From positions 2,170,001 through 2,234,000 of the forward strand of contig JAWZYU010000058.1 in NCBI GenBank assembly GCA_038380435.1: a stretch of DNA of 64,000 bases. Reading direction: 5' to 3'. The translations under genes were made by a program, and so were the position numbers. Below are positions 1 to 12,325 of this stretch, piece after piece. The DNA comes from Ryuthela nishihirai (lineage: Eukaryota > Arthropoda > Arachnida > Araneae > Heptathelidae). The stretch's first letter is position 1. Each line of letters opens with the position of its first letter. A model generated the notes under the pieces. It saw only the letters and a list, made by a program, of their open reading frames with translations. It was not told the DNA's origin and searched no databases.

Positions 1-2120
1 TGCGAGTGGGGCAGCTGCACTTGCCCCTCGTTCTGAGGAGCCGGGTACGGGAAAGATCACTTATGTCAAACTAGCAATTACCTGTCGTTTATATCACATA
101 TTACGATTAAATTTAATGTTGCTAAATCATTGGTGTTATCAAAACAAGAAGAGTGGACGGGAAAATAAAAACGTAACAAGCATTGATGTATCTTCCATGA
201 ATGCAAAACGTTCCCTATTCAAGTTATTAAATGCGATCAGTTAGTTTTTAATAATTACAACAAAATAATAATAAGTAAGTTTTATTTACCGCTGATTAAA
301 TACAATTAATATTATTTAAATGAAAACTATTATTAAAAGAATAATTTCCAATGTGTATTATATTTCTACGGGACCTGGGTTCGAGCCCCGGGTAAGGCAT
401 GGATGTTCATGTTGTTTTTTGCTGAAGCCCTGCCAACCTCTCAGATCTTCTACTGTGGTATATAAACTGACAGGCTCCTGTCAGACCTCTGTGGCAAGCA
501 GCTGCTTGAGGGGGTATTTATTATTATTTTTATTTATTATATTTCAATAATTTATATTATAGAATAAAAATATATTTGCATTATTTAGGCTATAAACTGT
601 GACGCAGTCTGCAGATATTGTGATCCATCACCCATAACGATGAACATAAAAGATTAAGAGTATTAAATTTTCTTAGTTATGGTTAACGGACAGCAAATAA
701 TTTGATATATACCTCCACTGATTTGTTTGAAATATTAAATGATTAAGTACCTGTTTGGCCTGTTAATTAAAATATAACATCTGTTTGCCTTTTAAATCCT
801 GTTAATAAATTAGTAAAATTCTGTTGAAATTTCGACTCGTGTTAATATTTCAACTGTGCAAGAATTAACAAATATCGAGTTAGAAGCTTGTTCGATTCTA
901 GCACTGATTATGTCAGAAATATTTCTGATATCACTGATGTCAATTAATATCATTGATAACGAAGCTTCTTATTCTAATCTTCTACTTTTCCACTTTATAT
1001 ATCTTCCCATAATCTAAATTAAAACAATTATAACAAATATGTGGCATCATCAAAATATATATTAGATTCAAAAATTGCATTCTCAGAAGGCATGAGGCTG
1101 TAAAATGAGAGTTTTTTTTTAAAACAGAGAAGATTTTGGAATTAATTACGAATTTTTTCCTCCGTGGTTTTTCTTACGTTTTATATTCTTTTCTGTATTA
1201 AACCTATTTCAATATGAGTAGAATTCTTTTTATCATTTATATCACCTATCCCAGCATTCTATGTGTTGTTCCCGTTCTTCAAACCGAAAGTATAACTTAA
1301 AACAAAGCATTCCTAGGTTTCAAGACTAGAAGCACTCAATTAGGTCACGGCTCATTACAGCGGATGCAGGCTCACACGTGCGATCTCTGTTGTTCCTTGT
1401 GTTATAAGTGTCCTTATAATAGATTGTTCACAATGTTGCTCCCGTATGTCCAGGGCGGCGCTACGGCAAGTGCAAACATGTTCAACGGTGGTGCGACAGC
1501 ATTGGGGGCAAATTTTAGGAGCAGAAAATTTGCAAACAAACTAACGTCGTACTTAAACTTGACTCGACTATGACATATTTTCTACAGATCATATTCAATT
1601 GCTTTCAAAAACAAAACTAATATTGCTAAATTAATCTTTTGTATCTGAGATCAAACTTGGAGAAATGGGTGGCGGAATCTATGCTCGCTCCGGATGGCAA
1701 AATAGCTAGTGCCAGTCATCGTATGTCAGATGTACTTGTTTTGTAAAGTTTGTATTTACTTTTCTATATTTAAAGCATAGTTTCGATTTCAGAAGATTTT
1801 TTTTTGATTTCTGTAAATTATAGATCTTTTGGGCGGTTGATATATCGATCGATTTTTCAATCATGCTATATGCATGGGATGGCCAGCTTACAACTTGTTG
1901 CTAGGAATATTATCTTTAACATCGCATTAAGTTACACATTAATTTTTCTTTTATTTTTTCCTTTTCCAGTAAAAAAAAACTTTGGTTATGTATCGTTTCC
2001 TCTGAGGACGTTTTACACTCCTGCCTCAGAGTCAAAGTTTCATAAAAAAAAAGATCTACCAGTTTCTAAATTTATATTAAAAGCATTTAAAACATTTAGT
2101 TAGTTTGGTAGCCCTTTTCC
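1..2120. other. AT-rich region with one SINE, otherwise unassigned
   Basis: Apart from the SINE fragment at 369-535, no gene is recognised. Short open frames at 1364-1573 and 1804-2103 have no recognisable motif and read like chance frames. A T-run and AT-rich stretches dominate. Confidence 0.4.
369..535 (+). repeat. SINE family A copy, 5' truncated
   Basis: This is a tRNA-derived SINE called family A here. It begins inside the tRNA-like head (CCTGGGTTCGAGCCCCGGGT, the B-box region). The family body follows: GGCATGG, then a segment ending CTTCTACTGTGGTATATAAAC, then GACAGGCTCCTGTCAGACC and GCAGCTGCTTGAGGGGGTAT, with a T/A-rich tail of TTATTATT type. The same body recurs at 12631-12855, 26442-26651, 46090-46288, 48506-48599, 55727-55870 and 61250-61412. 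The A-box half of the head is missing here. Confidence 0.8.
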
Positions 2121-2124
2121 ATTT

Positions 2125-2535
2125 TTGATGGGATATTTTCTGCTCCTCTATACATTAACATGTTGCAGACAGGAATTGAGCCTGAAATTCAATAGTTATT
2201 TGGAGATATGGGAGCATATTCTCAACGAGATGGAGCGCCTCGCTTACCATCGTCATATCAAGAGCTGCTTCGAAGAAACGTTTCCATATCAATGGATTGG
2301 GCAAAGAAGTGCCGAGTATCCAGCGCTCACGAAACTTGACTCCACTTGACTTTCACTTCTGAGGATATTTGAAAAATGAATTCTATGGTAAAAAACCTGC
2401 AACACTTAATTCTTAAGGGAGGCAATTGAAGAGCTGTGTAGAACCATCCCAGCATCCACGTTAGTGGAAGTTTGCGAAACAGTCGAAGCGTTCAGAGGTG
2501 CATAGTAGCCAATGGTGAATAGCTTGAACACTTGG
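2125..2535 (+). pseudogene. Decayed IS630/Tc1-mariner-type DDE transposase, C-terminal part
   Basis: Translated pieces in shifting frames match the C-terminal half of a common insect/arthropod IS630-Tc1-mariner transposase. A QRDGAP block (near 2217) corresponds to the FQQDGAPPH motif that holds the second catalytic Asp. A QWIGQRS block (near 2289) corresponds to the RWIGRGG segment. A PLDFHF.GYLKNEFYGKKPATL block (near 2343-2405) corresponds to SPDLTPLDFFLWGYLK, which holds the last catalytic acidic residue. Frame changes between blocks and internal stops (for example in place of the Trp before GYLK) show it is dead. No terminal inverted repeat was found. Assignment rests on remembered family motifs, not a search. 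Confidence 0.72.
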
Positions 2536-2539
2536 GCTT

Positions 2540-4040
2540 CTTACTAACATTTCATAAGCAACTGTTTCACTGTATAACACATACTCTATTTCAATTAACG
2601 TATGGTAAATAAGATATAAAATGTGCATGAATTTTTTTGAACACTCTGTTTTAGCAGTGTGTGAAACCTATGTACGTAGGTCAGCTACATTATTTTTTTA
2701 GTTAATATGTTTAATGCGTAAAATACACTAATTATTGTAATACATAATATTCTCTGATCAAGTTTTATATTCATAGGATAAAGATGACGAGGAAAAGTGA
2801 ACCTGCTTAAGCATCTCTGATCCAGGATGATAGTTCATCAGCAGAAGAAATTAAAGCAGGATGTCATTGGAGACAATGGGATCGAAGATGACAGTCAATG
2901 AAACCGATCAGGATACAAATTCTACGTGGTGGAAATACAGGGTGTTTTATTACGTTCTAGTCAAGGTACCACGCTAAGCAGGCAGGAAGAATGTGCACTG
3001 CGCTCCGACATGTGAAACAATAGGACATCTGATGTAGAATAGCTGAATAAAAAAATATAAATATGAGTCAAAACTTCATGACTTAACTAATTTTTTCTGT
3101 ATTAAAATGTGTATAAATTTGAAACTTCTTAATAAGCAGGCACAATAATACAAAAACGACCTAGAACTGAAAGTGGACTGATTCCCCTACAGTTCTAAAA
3201 AAAACTGCAATTATTTAATTTAAAAAACGGGGCTAATAATAGATCTAGTAGAATCCTTGGGAACAACACTTTTATCATACAAAATATTCAGAATTTCAGC
3301 TTTTAACTTCATACTTCTTAATAACTACAAACTTCTTGTTCGTTCCAACATGTTTATTTTTTCCTTCATGAGATTAAACAAGGGATTGCCTGAGGGCTCT
3401 TGTCCTATTGAATGCAAATAATATTAATACTAATAAAAAAAATTCTGACGACGAAAAAATCCACTGGTGAAGTTTAAAAGTGTTATTTTAGAAGAAATAT
3501 TAAAAATAAATATTTTTGATATGTGAGAAAAACGGCATGATAATGTCTCGAATATCCAAAGAAAGCGCAACTGCTTACAAAAGAAAGTTTTTTAATAATG
3601 CGAGGTACATCCTTTAAAAATTCTGTTCAGTACACAGTTTTAATCATCTTAATGATTATGCAAGTATTTCACATGAAACAGGCGATTTTTCCGATTTAGT
3701 ACAAAAATAACGTGTATTATTTTTACTCCTTTGATGGAAAGATTTCAAAATAGAAAAAATATTAGAATGAAATTTAAAATTTCTCAGTGACATAAGGTGG
3801 TCTAAAATTAGTATAAAAAAAGAATACACACGAAACAAAATAGATGCTAACGCCATTATGATATATTTTCAAGCTCAGATTTCTAATTAGGTATTTTTGG
3901 GCATAATTCGGCTGGAAAATCTGGAAAATTAAATCAGCCTTGATATGGTGGCTAATATACATAGAATTATCGCATATTTGAGACGAAATGAGAATAATTA
4001 ATAAAGTATGGGAAAAACTGAAATTGCAAAAGTGAAATAT
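2540..4040. other. Unassigned AT-rich intergenic DNA with a possible LINE trace
   Basis: No gene recognised. At about 3250-3315 the bases GAATCCTTGGGAACAACAC followed by a TTTATCAT... stretch resemble, with many mismatches, the reverse strand of the RTE-like LINE at 53777-53815. This may be a very old minus-strand relic. The open frames on the minus strand at 3656-4067 show no motif. Confidence 0.35.
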
Positions 4041-4045
4041 TAACT

Positions 4046-5030
4046 GACGGATCTTTAAACAACACAAAATGATGGAGCGGCTTTCTGGGTGTCAGAAATA
4101 TCTCACTCTGAAGCTATCAGGCTGGAAGTTGCCTTAGATGTTACGACTACTGAGATGATTGCAATGAAATGGCTCTAAAGTGGTGTTTTAATCAAAAAAA
4201 GTATAATTTTGTTGTACTTACAGATAGTAGCTCATCTTTGCTTTTTCTTCGGCAAGACATATGTCAATCCCAGTATAACGGGCTTTTCCAAAACATCCTT
4301 GAGACCATCGATCAATTAATTGAAAAAGGATACACAATTAATTTGCAATGGATCGCTGGACAAGTAGGTGTCCAGGGAAACGAAATTGCTGATTTTTTAA
4401 CACATCGACCCTTAACAATGAAAAATAGTTTCAGTTGCAAATTGGTAATTTATATGATTCTAAGTTAAATAAAGAAAAATTAAAAGAGAACTTCCTACAT
4501 CACTTCCAATTCATCGCTTAAAGAAAGATCAACCATCGACAATTAGCAGAGAACAAGATCCTTCCACTAAATAATCTGCACCTTTCAAGAAGAAATTTTG
4601 TGTTCATCACCAGACTCAGAACAGGTGCATCACTCTTGAATGACTCACTTTTCAAGATGAGAAAGGTTCTTTCCCCCAATTGCCAGACGTGCAACGTAAA
4701 GGAAACGGTGATTCATGTTTTGCTGAATTGTACTGCTTACTCGATCCAGAGAAACAACCTAATTGCAAGATTGCAAACAAAAAACATCTTTGAACTAAGT
4801 CTGCACAGTTTACTTGGACAACAAGACATGACTATCCACAAAGTTTGCTATAATGAAACAATCAAATTTTTAAATGATGCGAATCTTTTCCATAGGATTT
4901 AAGAATTTTTATCGAGGTTTTGTAACATAAATGTCATGAGCTTCTTGGCATTATTCAACTTTGCCATCTGGAAGAGAGGGTCGAAAGACTTGAACATATC
5001 CAGAGAAAACATTTATTTTTGATTGATGAT
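4046..5030 (+). mobile_element. LINE 3' end relic: RNase H domain plus C-terminal zinc knuckle (copy 1)
   Basis: This is the 3' end of a non-LTR retrotransposon of the kind that carries an RNase H domain after the reverse transcriptase (I/Jockey-like group). It starts at a GSL.. block after the RNase H Asp, then AAFWVSEISHSEAI. In the 4169-4468 frame it shows VVLTDSSSSLLFL (Asp-Ser-x-Ser motif) and LQWIAGQVGVQGNEIADFL, the WIPGHVGxxGNExAD motif with its final Asp. The 100-aa frame at 4600-4902 carries the CX2C...H...C knuckle (CQTCNVKETVIHVLLNC) typical of LINE ORF2 C-termini. The 3' end has TGATTGATGATGATAATTG-type short repeats near 5015-5035. Frames are broken between domains. The last ~430 bp are almost identical to the inverted copy at 8940-9410. 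Confidence 0.85.
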
Positions 5031-5115
5031 GATAATTGACTCCAGATTATAGTATGTATTATTGAAGTACGTATCATAAGTTGGGTACATTATATTTTAA
5101 ACAGAGTTGAAAAGA

Positions 5116-5177
5116 GCTGGGTTATTTTTATCACTGCGAGGCACTTTTTTGCCTACAATGGGTTAAATGGCCAGGGT
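5116..5177 (-). repeat. SINE family B tail fragment
   Basis: A short piece of the family B 3' end on the minus strand. It matches GCACTTTTTTGC..., GGGTTAAATGGCCAGG. It lies just outside a second family B copy at 5184-5332, as if one SINE landed beside or in another. Confidence 0.7.
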
Positions 5178-5183
5178 TGAGTT

Positions 5184-5332
5184 GGGTTGTTTTACCTCTG
5201 AGCGGCTCTTTTTTGCACACATGGACTAAATGGTCAGGTCGTAAGAACCCCGAAGCCTTAGAGAAGGTTGGGAGAGGGGACAAACTATAACAGCGCGCTA
5301 CCAACTGAGCTCTCCCCCACCCCCACCCCCGA
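5184..5332 (-). repeat. SINE family B copy with internal deletion
   Basis: The tail (GTTGTTTTACCTCTGAGCGG) and core (GGTCAGGTCGTAAGAACCCC) are joined directly to the tRNA-like head (GCGCGCTACCAACTGAGC, then a C-rich stretch). The middle ~170 bp of the family are missing. Confidence 0.75.
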
Positions 5333-5694
5333 CTCGAAATGCGGATAATGGCATATTATCTTAGGCGAATGTAGTATATTAGTGTTCAAAAAGAAATATA
5401 CTTTTATTTTCGGAACTTAGCACTCTGACAGTGAAAATTCGAATTAATCGATAATTCAGATAATTTAAAGAGTGATGTTTAATTAGTACTAGGCAACACA
5501 AAAGGATTGTTTTAAATTACATTTAAAAAAAAAGTACTTCCTTCCATGCACTAAACGGGGAGAGGTCATAGCTATTGATGTAAACCTTTTGACCATAACA
5601 CTCTACACAAAAACACTAAATTTCTACCATAAACAGATTCTTTTAAATACTATTTAAAATTTTTAAAAACAATCTGAAGAAAAATTCAGCTGAC

Positions 5695-5757
5695 GCGGCG
5701 GGAATCGAACCCGAAACTCTAAATACATGCCAAAGCGCTCTACCAGTTAACATTCCA
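5695..5757 (-). repeat. tRNA-like sequence, probable SINE head or tRNA pseudogene
   Basis: On the minus strand there is an A-box-like TTAACTGGTAGAGCGC and a B-box GGTTCGATTCC about 30 bp later, ending in CCGCCGCGT. A clean cloverleaf with paired acceptor ends is not evident, so a functional tRNA is unlikely. Confidence 0.5.
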
Positions 5758-5825
5758 GAATAAGAACTATAAATCTTTCACTGAGATGTGGCAGACCTTG
5801 CACCATCTATACTACTTCCGGGGAC

Positions 5826-5990
5826 ACAGTAGGGGACACCGATGGCCTATCCAAGTCCATTAATATCCACTACTGACCGAGGGCAGGAAGGTGAGCTTTG
5901 CGGAGATAAATATCAACGTTGGCCTAGCTGGCACTCGAACCTAGGAACTGCAGATTACAAGCCCTATCGTGCTGCAGACTGACCAACATC
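5826..5990 (-). repeat. SINE family B head half
   Basis: Minus-strand match to the head half of family B: CACTACTGACCGAGGGCAGG, TTTGCGGAGATAAATATCAA, then ACTCGAACCTAGGAACTGCA and ATTACAAGCC. It is followed by a short ATCCCAATGCCC duplication (about 5992-6033). Confidence 0.7.
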
Positions 5991-6039
5991 TCAATGCCCA
6001 CATCCCAATGCCCCCCTGTCCCACATCCCAATGCATAAA

Positions 6040-6880
6040 TGTTCACATATACCATACTAGATATTTTTATTTACTTGTTTACATTTAAAGAAGAACAAAT
6101 GACTACTTAGTACACAAAGAATGGATATCGTTTAAGCCAAACATTGTTTCATGTAAAAGTGCATCCTAGTGAATATCACTTTTCAAAGGGTAGAAAACAC
6201 TAAAATTTTTATCTTTAAGTAGTTTTCCATTTATTTAAGAAATAAGCAGATTCGAATTTGACTTTTTGTTAACATGGTAACTCATAAGAAATTTTCGTAC
6301 TAAAGCTATTTAAGCTCATAAGAAATTTTCGTACTACCGCTTTTATTTTAAACTGAATTAACTGATTAAATTGTCGATCGCTTTAATTTATAAAAGCTCT
6401 GCTCTCACAGACGAGCGATTTTTCAAGTAGGTATCCTAAGGGTACATTTTATTAAATGAAGATATGATTGGAAACGTGAATATTACATCTTGCCTGTGGC
6501 TGTAATGAGTTAGTGATAGCGGATAACGCTAATTCTAATTAGGAAGCAGAAATAGTAGTTCTTTTAAAATTTTAGTCAAGCGGCGTTTCAGATGTCATAA
6601 AACAGAGATGTGGCAGGATTCAAAGGTCAGATTTGATCTGACCATAATAAAATTTGCGTTCAGGGTTAAATCAGATTGCAGATTTAACAAAAAATGGACA
6701 AATATGAAATGACTTCCAGATCAAATACAGGTCAGAGTTTCATCTGCCTACGATTATAAGTGCCAGAACTATGGAAATTCCAGGCTAGGATTGACATATA
6801 ATGAAGATCCAACAGAAAGTGAAGGACTGAAGTTTCTAAAATATTTGAAACTAAAATAATCTTTTTAAAAGGTACAGGAA
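6040..6880. other. Unassigned AT-rich DNA
   Basis: No gene or known repeat recognised. A short direct repeat of TAAGAAATTTTCGTACTA occurs at about 6286 and 6318. Confidence 0.4.
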
Positions 6881-6894
6881 GTGATCATTTGTTT

Positions 6895-7645
6895 CTCGTA
6901 TCTGACACAATTGACACCACGATATTTTTATATTGAGACAATTGATAAGTTGGCACCACAATTGATATATTTGACAAGCCAATTGACATTGCGATTAACA
7001 CAATTGACAACTCACTTGACAGCTGATTTGATATTGCAATTGGCACAGCTGAAAACTCAATTGACACTGCAATTAACACAATTCACGACCTAATCGATGC
7101 TGCAATTGCACAATTGACACACCAAACGACACTGTAATGATAGAATTAACAACCGAGTGGAAACTGCAGTTACGCAATTGACAACCAAATGATACAGAAA
7201 TTGACCCAATTGTCAAACTAATTGACACTGCAATTGATACAGTTTAAAACCCAATTGACACAACAGACAACTTAATTGATACTGCAATTGACACAGTTTA
7301 CAACAGAATTGACACCGCAATTGACACATTTGACGAGTGAATAAACAGTGCGGGTGACACATTTGACAATTGAATTGACACTGCAATTAAGACAATTCAC
7401 AACGCAAATGTCTCAATTTACCACCCAATTCACATTGTAATTGATATATTTGATAACCCCAATGACATTGCCGTTTCCACAATTGACAATTCATTTGCCA
7501 CATTTCACAAGTGAATTCACACTGCAAATGGAACAGTACACAACTCAAGTGACACTGTAATTGACACAATTGACAATCCAAGTGAAACTGAAATATTTGA
7601 CACATTTGACAACCCAATGACACTGCAATTGACACATTTGACCTG
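6895..7645. repeat. Irregular TTGACA/CAATTG-rich tandem array
   Basis: About 750 bp built from short units such as CAATTGACACTGCAATTGAC and ACATTTGACAACC, with variable spacing of roughly 14-30 bp. Open frames on both strands here (6881-7093, 7387-7662) are by-products of the repeat: the peptides are low-complexity QLT and CQL/CQ repeats. The array ends by running straight into a SINE family B piece at 7643. Confidence 0.85.
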
Positions 7646-7826
7646 TGCACGTTAAAAAACACGTTGGATGGCCTTGACTGAAGGTTACCACTCTCTCCTA
7701 AGATCTGTTCAGTGGATTCACCCCCAACCTACTCAGAATCTTCATGGTCCTTTTGACCTGGACATTTAGTCCATTGTGTGCAAAAAAAGTGCCGCTCAGA
7801 TATTAAATACCCAACCCGGATGTATC
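7643..7826 (+). repeat. SINE family B copy, 5' truncated
   Basis: Starts in the core at CCTGTGCACGTTAAA, then GGATGGCCTTGAC, then the tail GTGTGCAAAAAAAGTGCCGC. The head is absent. It is joined directly to the TTGACA array. Confidence 0.75.
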
Positions 7827-7829
7827 TAG

Positions 7830-8815
7830 AGAAGTGGCTCTGGTCCAGCCCACTTTGAGCAAAAGGAAAAAAAGGAAAGAGATTTATTTTGAATAAAAAT
7901 TTAAGTGATTTAATTTATCTAAACTTTAATCGGGAACTATTTAATTTCAAACCGCGTAAAATAAAATAATTTATTCGTTACGACTTTATTAAAATATTGG
8001 ATAATATTTTAAAATGAATTACGAATTTTTTAAAAATAAAGACCATCAGTAAATGTTTAGAGATAAAAAATTTAATTAGCAGTGCTCTCTATTTTTCTCT
8101 CTTTCTATACATGTAATATACAGATCACTATTAATTATATATAACATAAATAACATATAAATTTTTTCAGAATTATTTCTTTTGTTACTACCGTGCCAGG
8201 TCTGGTGTATCAAGCAGGATTGCTCTGATGCACCAGAGAGAGATACACCACGTTAAGAGGGGCGCTATCATGGAGTTAAGATTACAATTGGAAAAAAAAT
8301 AATTGATATGAATAAAATAAATTTTTATTATGTGCAAGTGAAACAAGTAAAGAGTTGTTTATTTGTTTTCTATGGTGATATTCTAACAGCGTCATTTCGA
8401 AAGACCCTCACTCTTTAAAGAGAGCCTTCAAGGGGTTCGATTAGGGTAACTTGTCATCGACACATAGCAGTTAATCTTCACTTATCATGAAACCACTATA
8501 TTCTTGTCTCTTCTCTGTCCTCGCTTAATCGATAGGTAAGGATAATGAATGATTTATATATCCTTGATTGGGACCCACATCTTTTTTTTTCTATTTCCTT
8601 TTGATGCACTTGCTACGAAATAAATCGAATATATAATAATACTGAACGATTATAATGGTAAATCATTATTAATGGATTAAAGTTTTTCAGTTTCTTGTTT
8701 CAAATACAAAGCTTCTTTTCAAAATATATGTAGAATCGAATAAATTTTTCATCAATGTGAAAGTGTAGTATACATGTTCATATTTTTTCAATTTATCGAG
8801 TTTCGATTTTTGAAT
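7830..8815. other. Unassigned AT-rich DNA
   Basis: No gene seen. A weak inverted pair TGGTGTATC / GATACACCA occurs at about 8203 and 8253, with a CTCTGATGCACCAGAGAG block between. Confidence 0.4.
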
Positions 8816-8882
8816 GGCCTCCTTCTGTCGAATGGGATATTAAGCCGTGGGTCTCTGTGCAGGAGAACTATACCACAGCTTC
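8816..8882 (+). repeat. Diverged SINE family B core fragment
   Basis: GGATGGGACGTTAAGCCGTGG of the family appears here as GAATGGGATATTAAGCCGTGG-like sequence, followed by a CTGTGCAGGAG... stretch. Only about 65 bp align. Confidence 0.55.
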
Positions 8883-8939
8883 TTTTATCTTTTCTCGCCT
8901 CGACAGTGCCGTAATAGAATAATCGATTTCGAAATCAAT

Positions 8940-10262
8940 CAATCAATCACACAAAAATAAGTGTTTCCTCTGGATATGTTCAAGTCTTTCGACCCTCTCT
9001 TCCAGATGGCAAAGTTGAATAATGCCAAGAAGCTCATGACATTTATGTTACAAAACCTCGATAAAAATTCTTAAATCCTATGGAAAAGATTCGCATCATT
9101 TAAAAATTTGATTGTTTCATTATAGCAAACTTTGTGGATAGTCATGTCTTGTTGTCCAAGTAAACTGTGCAGACTTAGTTCAAAGATGTTTTTTGTTTGC
9201 AATCTTGCAATTAGGTTGTTTCTCTGGATCGAGTAAGCAGTACAATTCAGCAAAACATGAATCACCGTTTCCTTTACGTTGCACGTCTGGCAATTGGGGG
9301 AAAGAACCTTTCTCATCTTAAAAAGTGAGTCATTCAAGAGTGATGCACCTGTTCTGAGTCTCGTAATGAACACAAAATTTCTTCTTGAAAGGTGCAGTTC
9401 TCCTTCAATTTTTCTTTACTTCATTTAGAAACGTATAAATTACCAATTTGCAACTGAAGGTATTTTTCATTGTTAAGGGCCGACTTTGCTAAAAAATCAG
9501 CAATTTCGTTTCGCTGGACATCTACATTCCAGGGATCCATTGCAAAGTAATTGTGGATCCTTTTCAATTATTTGATTGATAGTCTCAAGGATGTTTTGGA
9601 TTATTCTTGGATTGACATGGATCTTTCCGCAGAAAAAACAAAGATGGTCTATTATCTGTAAGTAAAACAAAATTAGATTTTGGTTGTTTAAAACACCACT
9701 TTAAAGTCATTTCAATTGCTATCAACTCAGTAGTCATAACATCTGAGGCAACCTTGCAGCCTGATAGTTTCAAAGTGAGATATTTCTGAGACCCAGAAAG
9801 CCGCTCCAGCTTTTTGTGTTAACTTGTTTAAAGATCCGTCAAAGAAAATCTTAATATGAATTTCGTATTTTTGTTCTATGAACTCCTGAGCGATAATCTT
9901 TTGAACTGCGCTATCAAGTTCTTTTTCAGATGTGAAACCTGAAATGGAAACAAAGCAATCAAATTTTTGAAAGGTCCAAGGAGGTTTTTCAGAAAGTTTG
10001 TCAACCACATGGCTTTGTGCTGAAATGAAGTCAAAGAGTCACTGGGATATATTCTTGTTTGAAGAGCAATCTTGAGAAGTGTGAAAACAGCACATAAGGT
10101 CTTCTGATGGAAAGAGGTGGAATATTAGCCTTAGCATTCAAAGAAATAGATGGACAAAAACTTAAGTGCTCCAAGCAGATTCTTAGAGCTTGGTTTGGAA
10201 TAGTTTCTAGCTTTTTAACAAGGGAAGGGAAATATGGTGTTATCCAGTAGAAAAACCCCATA
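8940..10262 (-). mobile_element. LINE 3' half relic, same family as 4046-5030, inverted (copy 2)
   Basis: The element reads right to left. At 10031-10261 there is a post-RT linker (ITPYFPSLVKKLETIPNQAL, CLEHLSFCPS). At 9727-10008 the RNase H start is seen: FFDGSLNKLTQKAGAAFWVS. At 9585-9773 there is FVLLTDNRPSLFFLR. At 9071-9373 lies a 100-aa C-terminal zinc-knuckle frame identical in sequence to that at 4600-4902. About 105 bp present in copy 1 (around 4495-4600) are missing here. The 3' end is a short TGATTGATTGATT run. Frame breaks make it non-functional. Confidence 0.85.
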
Positions 10263-10646
10263 TTACAATCTTGATCTTAAAATTGATCTGTAAAGATAGA
10301 TCATTTGACGAGGCGATGATCCAATCTTGCTCTACTCAATGCATCTTAACATGTTAATAATAAGTTTAGAAGTGGAGATCAGTTGACGAATATAGGAGTT
10401 CCATTTGAGTTCAGAGTCCATTAATATATTGTACCATACTGCGGAAATGATTGTGACGCTTAGTTGCTCTAAATTGTGCGACGGTACAGTTTTCCTGCGA
10501 ACAGCGGTTATTATTTCACCCCAAAGATTCCCAGATATAACCGCTGAGTATTATTAGTTTAATTTGTGTTACTTCATATAATAAGATTAAGGGATATAGT
10601 TTCAGCAAAGGGAGAATTAAATTTATTCCGAAAGCCATGTATTAAT
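10263..10646. other. Unassigned
   Basis: Nothing recognised between two LINE relics. Confidence 0.4.
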
Positions 10647-11030
10647 GATGCTTTTGATTCCAGATGCCTACGCAGTATCTTGGGCATTAGGTGGTTCAAC
10701 TTTGTAACTAATGATGAGGTTAGGAAAAGGAGTTTGCAACCTCCTTTAAGCAGAATATTGTGCAGAGAGCGACTCCGTTGGTTTGGCCATGTTGCCCGTA
10801 TGAATGATTATAGATTGGCGAATAGGGTTATGAACAGTGTGTCTAAAGGCCTCAGAAAGAGGGGGAGACCTAAGATGCAGTGGGCAGACAATATCAAACA
10901 TGACCTTGTTAGAATCGGTGTGCAGTGGCCAGATGTAATAGATGTAGCTCAGGATAGACTTGCTTGGAGAACTAAATTGCATGGTCTGGTTGGACCTCCG
11001 TAGCCAATGGCTGCTTGAGGATGATGATGT
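10647..11030 (+). mobile_element. RTE-like LINE 3' end fragment
   Basis: Encodes the last ~119 residues of the element also seen at 36645-39327: AFDSRCLRSILGIRW, RERLRWFGHVARM, RGRPKMQWADNIKHDL, WRTKLHGLVGPP then stop. This copy has Gln where the 36645 copy has a stop (GVQWPD). It ends in the family's GATGATGATG tail. The upstream part is absent (5' truncation), and 10566-10646 is unrelated to the other copies. Confidence 0.85.
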
Positions 11031-11625
11031 AGTAATGGACGTATTTTCATACTCTTGGTTTAACTTTAAATGTTTTAGAATTCTGAGTACACTATTTCAA
11101 CGAAACACTAAAACTTCATTTTTTTACATGCTTTCAGTTAAAAATATGTCATTAACGGAAGAATAAAAATAGCTACCACTATAAATCACGGTACTTTTTT
11201 TTAATGTAGTATTACATATTCGTTTAATGAATATTTCCCGTAGTTTTCCGATGTTGGATTCTAGTTCAGTGACTTTCATTGTAAGTCATTAAAAATTGAC
11301 ATCAAAACACATGAATGTTAATTTGAAAGAGGCTCTTCAGCAACGTATATATAATGTTGTATCAGAAGTTAACATCCACCACTACAGCATGGCAGATCGT
11401 CCCTTTCATTTACGCAACGTATTTTGTGGGATATACGAGATTTTGGAACGGATTTCAGTTCGGTGGATGACAATTCGGTGGAAATAAGAAATTGAAATAA
11501 TTTTAAATGTTTAAACATAATTGAGATAAATTTTCTGTTAGCGAACAAAGCCAAGACTAGTCGGAAGTCTCTCAAAGCAGGCACTCCGTAAAACGGAGTG
11601 GTTTATAACGCAACGTAGTCTATGA
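11031..11625. other. Unassigned AT-rich DNA
   Basis: Small open frames on both strands (for example 11296-11487) show no motif. Confidence 0.4.
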
Positions 11626-12325
11626 TTGCATCTATTCTCTCTAATTCGACTTTCAATAAAAGGTTCAATCTATAATCCGACATTACACTACAACGGATTT
11701 TTCTTGAACCAGTTTCTTCTAAATGAAAACCTCAGAGGCAAAAGAACAAACTACAAAACTACAAATATTCTTCTTGATCCGACCCTCAATGAAACATAAT
11801 TTCTAAAGGTTTAGTTTTCTTACCGAACAAAACAACAGCAAATACCAGTAGAGGAAATCAAAGCAGCCGATGTTTGGCAAATCTATTCCCTCTAATCCGA
11901 CGTTTCCTCAACTAAATTACACATTTTTATCCGTTTCTGTTCCTTCTAAAGGGAACAATAAGAAATCAAAAGAATACACTTCAGGGAACTAAACAGCACA
12001 AAGCGATCATCATTCTTACTAATCTGGCAATCAATAAAACGAATATATTTAGTCTTTTTTATCCGGGGGAAAATAATATGAAATTAAGGGAATTAATTAG
12101 TAGAAGAGACAATATTTGTATCTATACTCTATAATACGACATCTATTAAACCGAAATTCCATATTCCTATACCTTTATGTTCCTATTAAATGGAACAATT
12201 GGAATTCAAAGGAATATACTTCAAGGAAGTAACCGTCATTCTCACTAATCCGTCACTAAATAAAACGAATATTTTAATTATTTTACCCGAACAAAACAAT
12301 ATGGAATTAATGGAATTCATTAGAG

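Noticed and set aside
5695..5757. Functional tRNA on the minus strand
   Set aside because: A- and B-boxes are present but the acceptor and anticodon stems do not pair convincingly.
6881..7662. Open frames on both strands with repeated QLT and CQL/CQ peptides
   Set aside because: They are translations of the TTGACA/CAATTG array and have no independent coding evidence.
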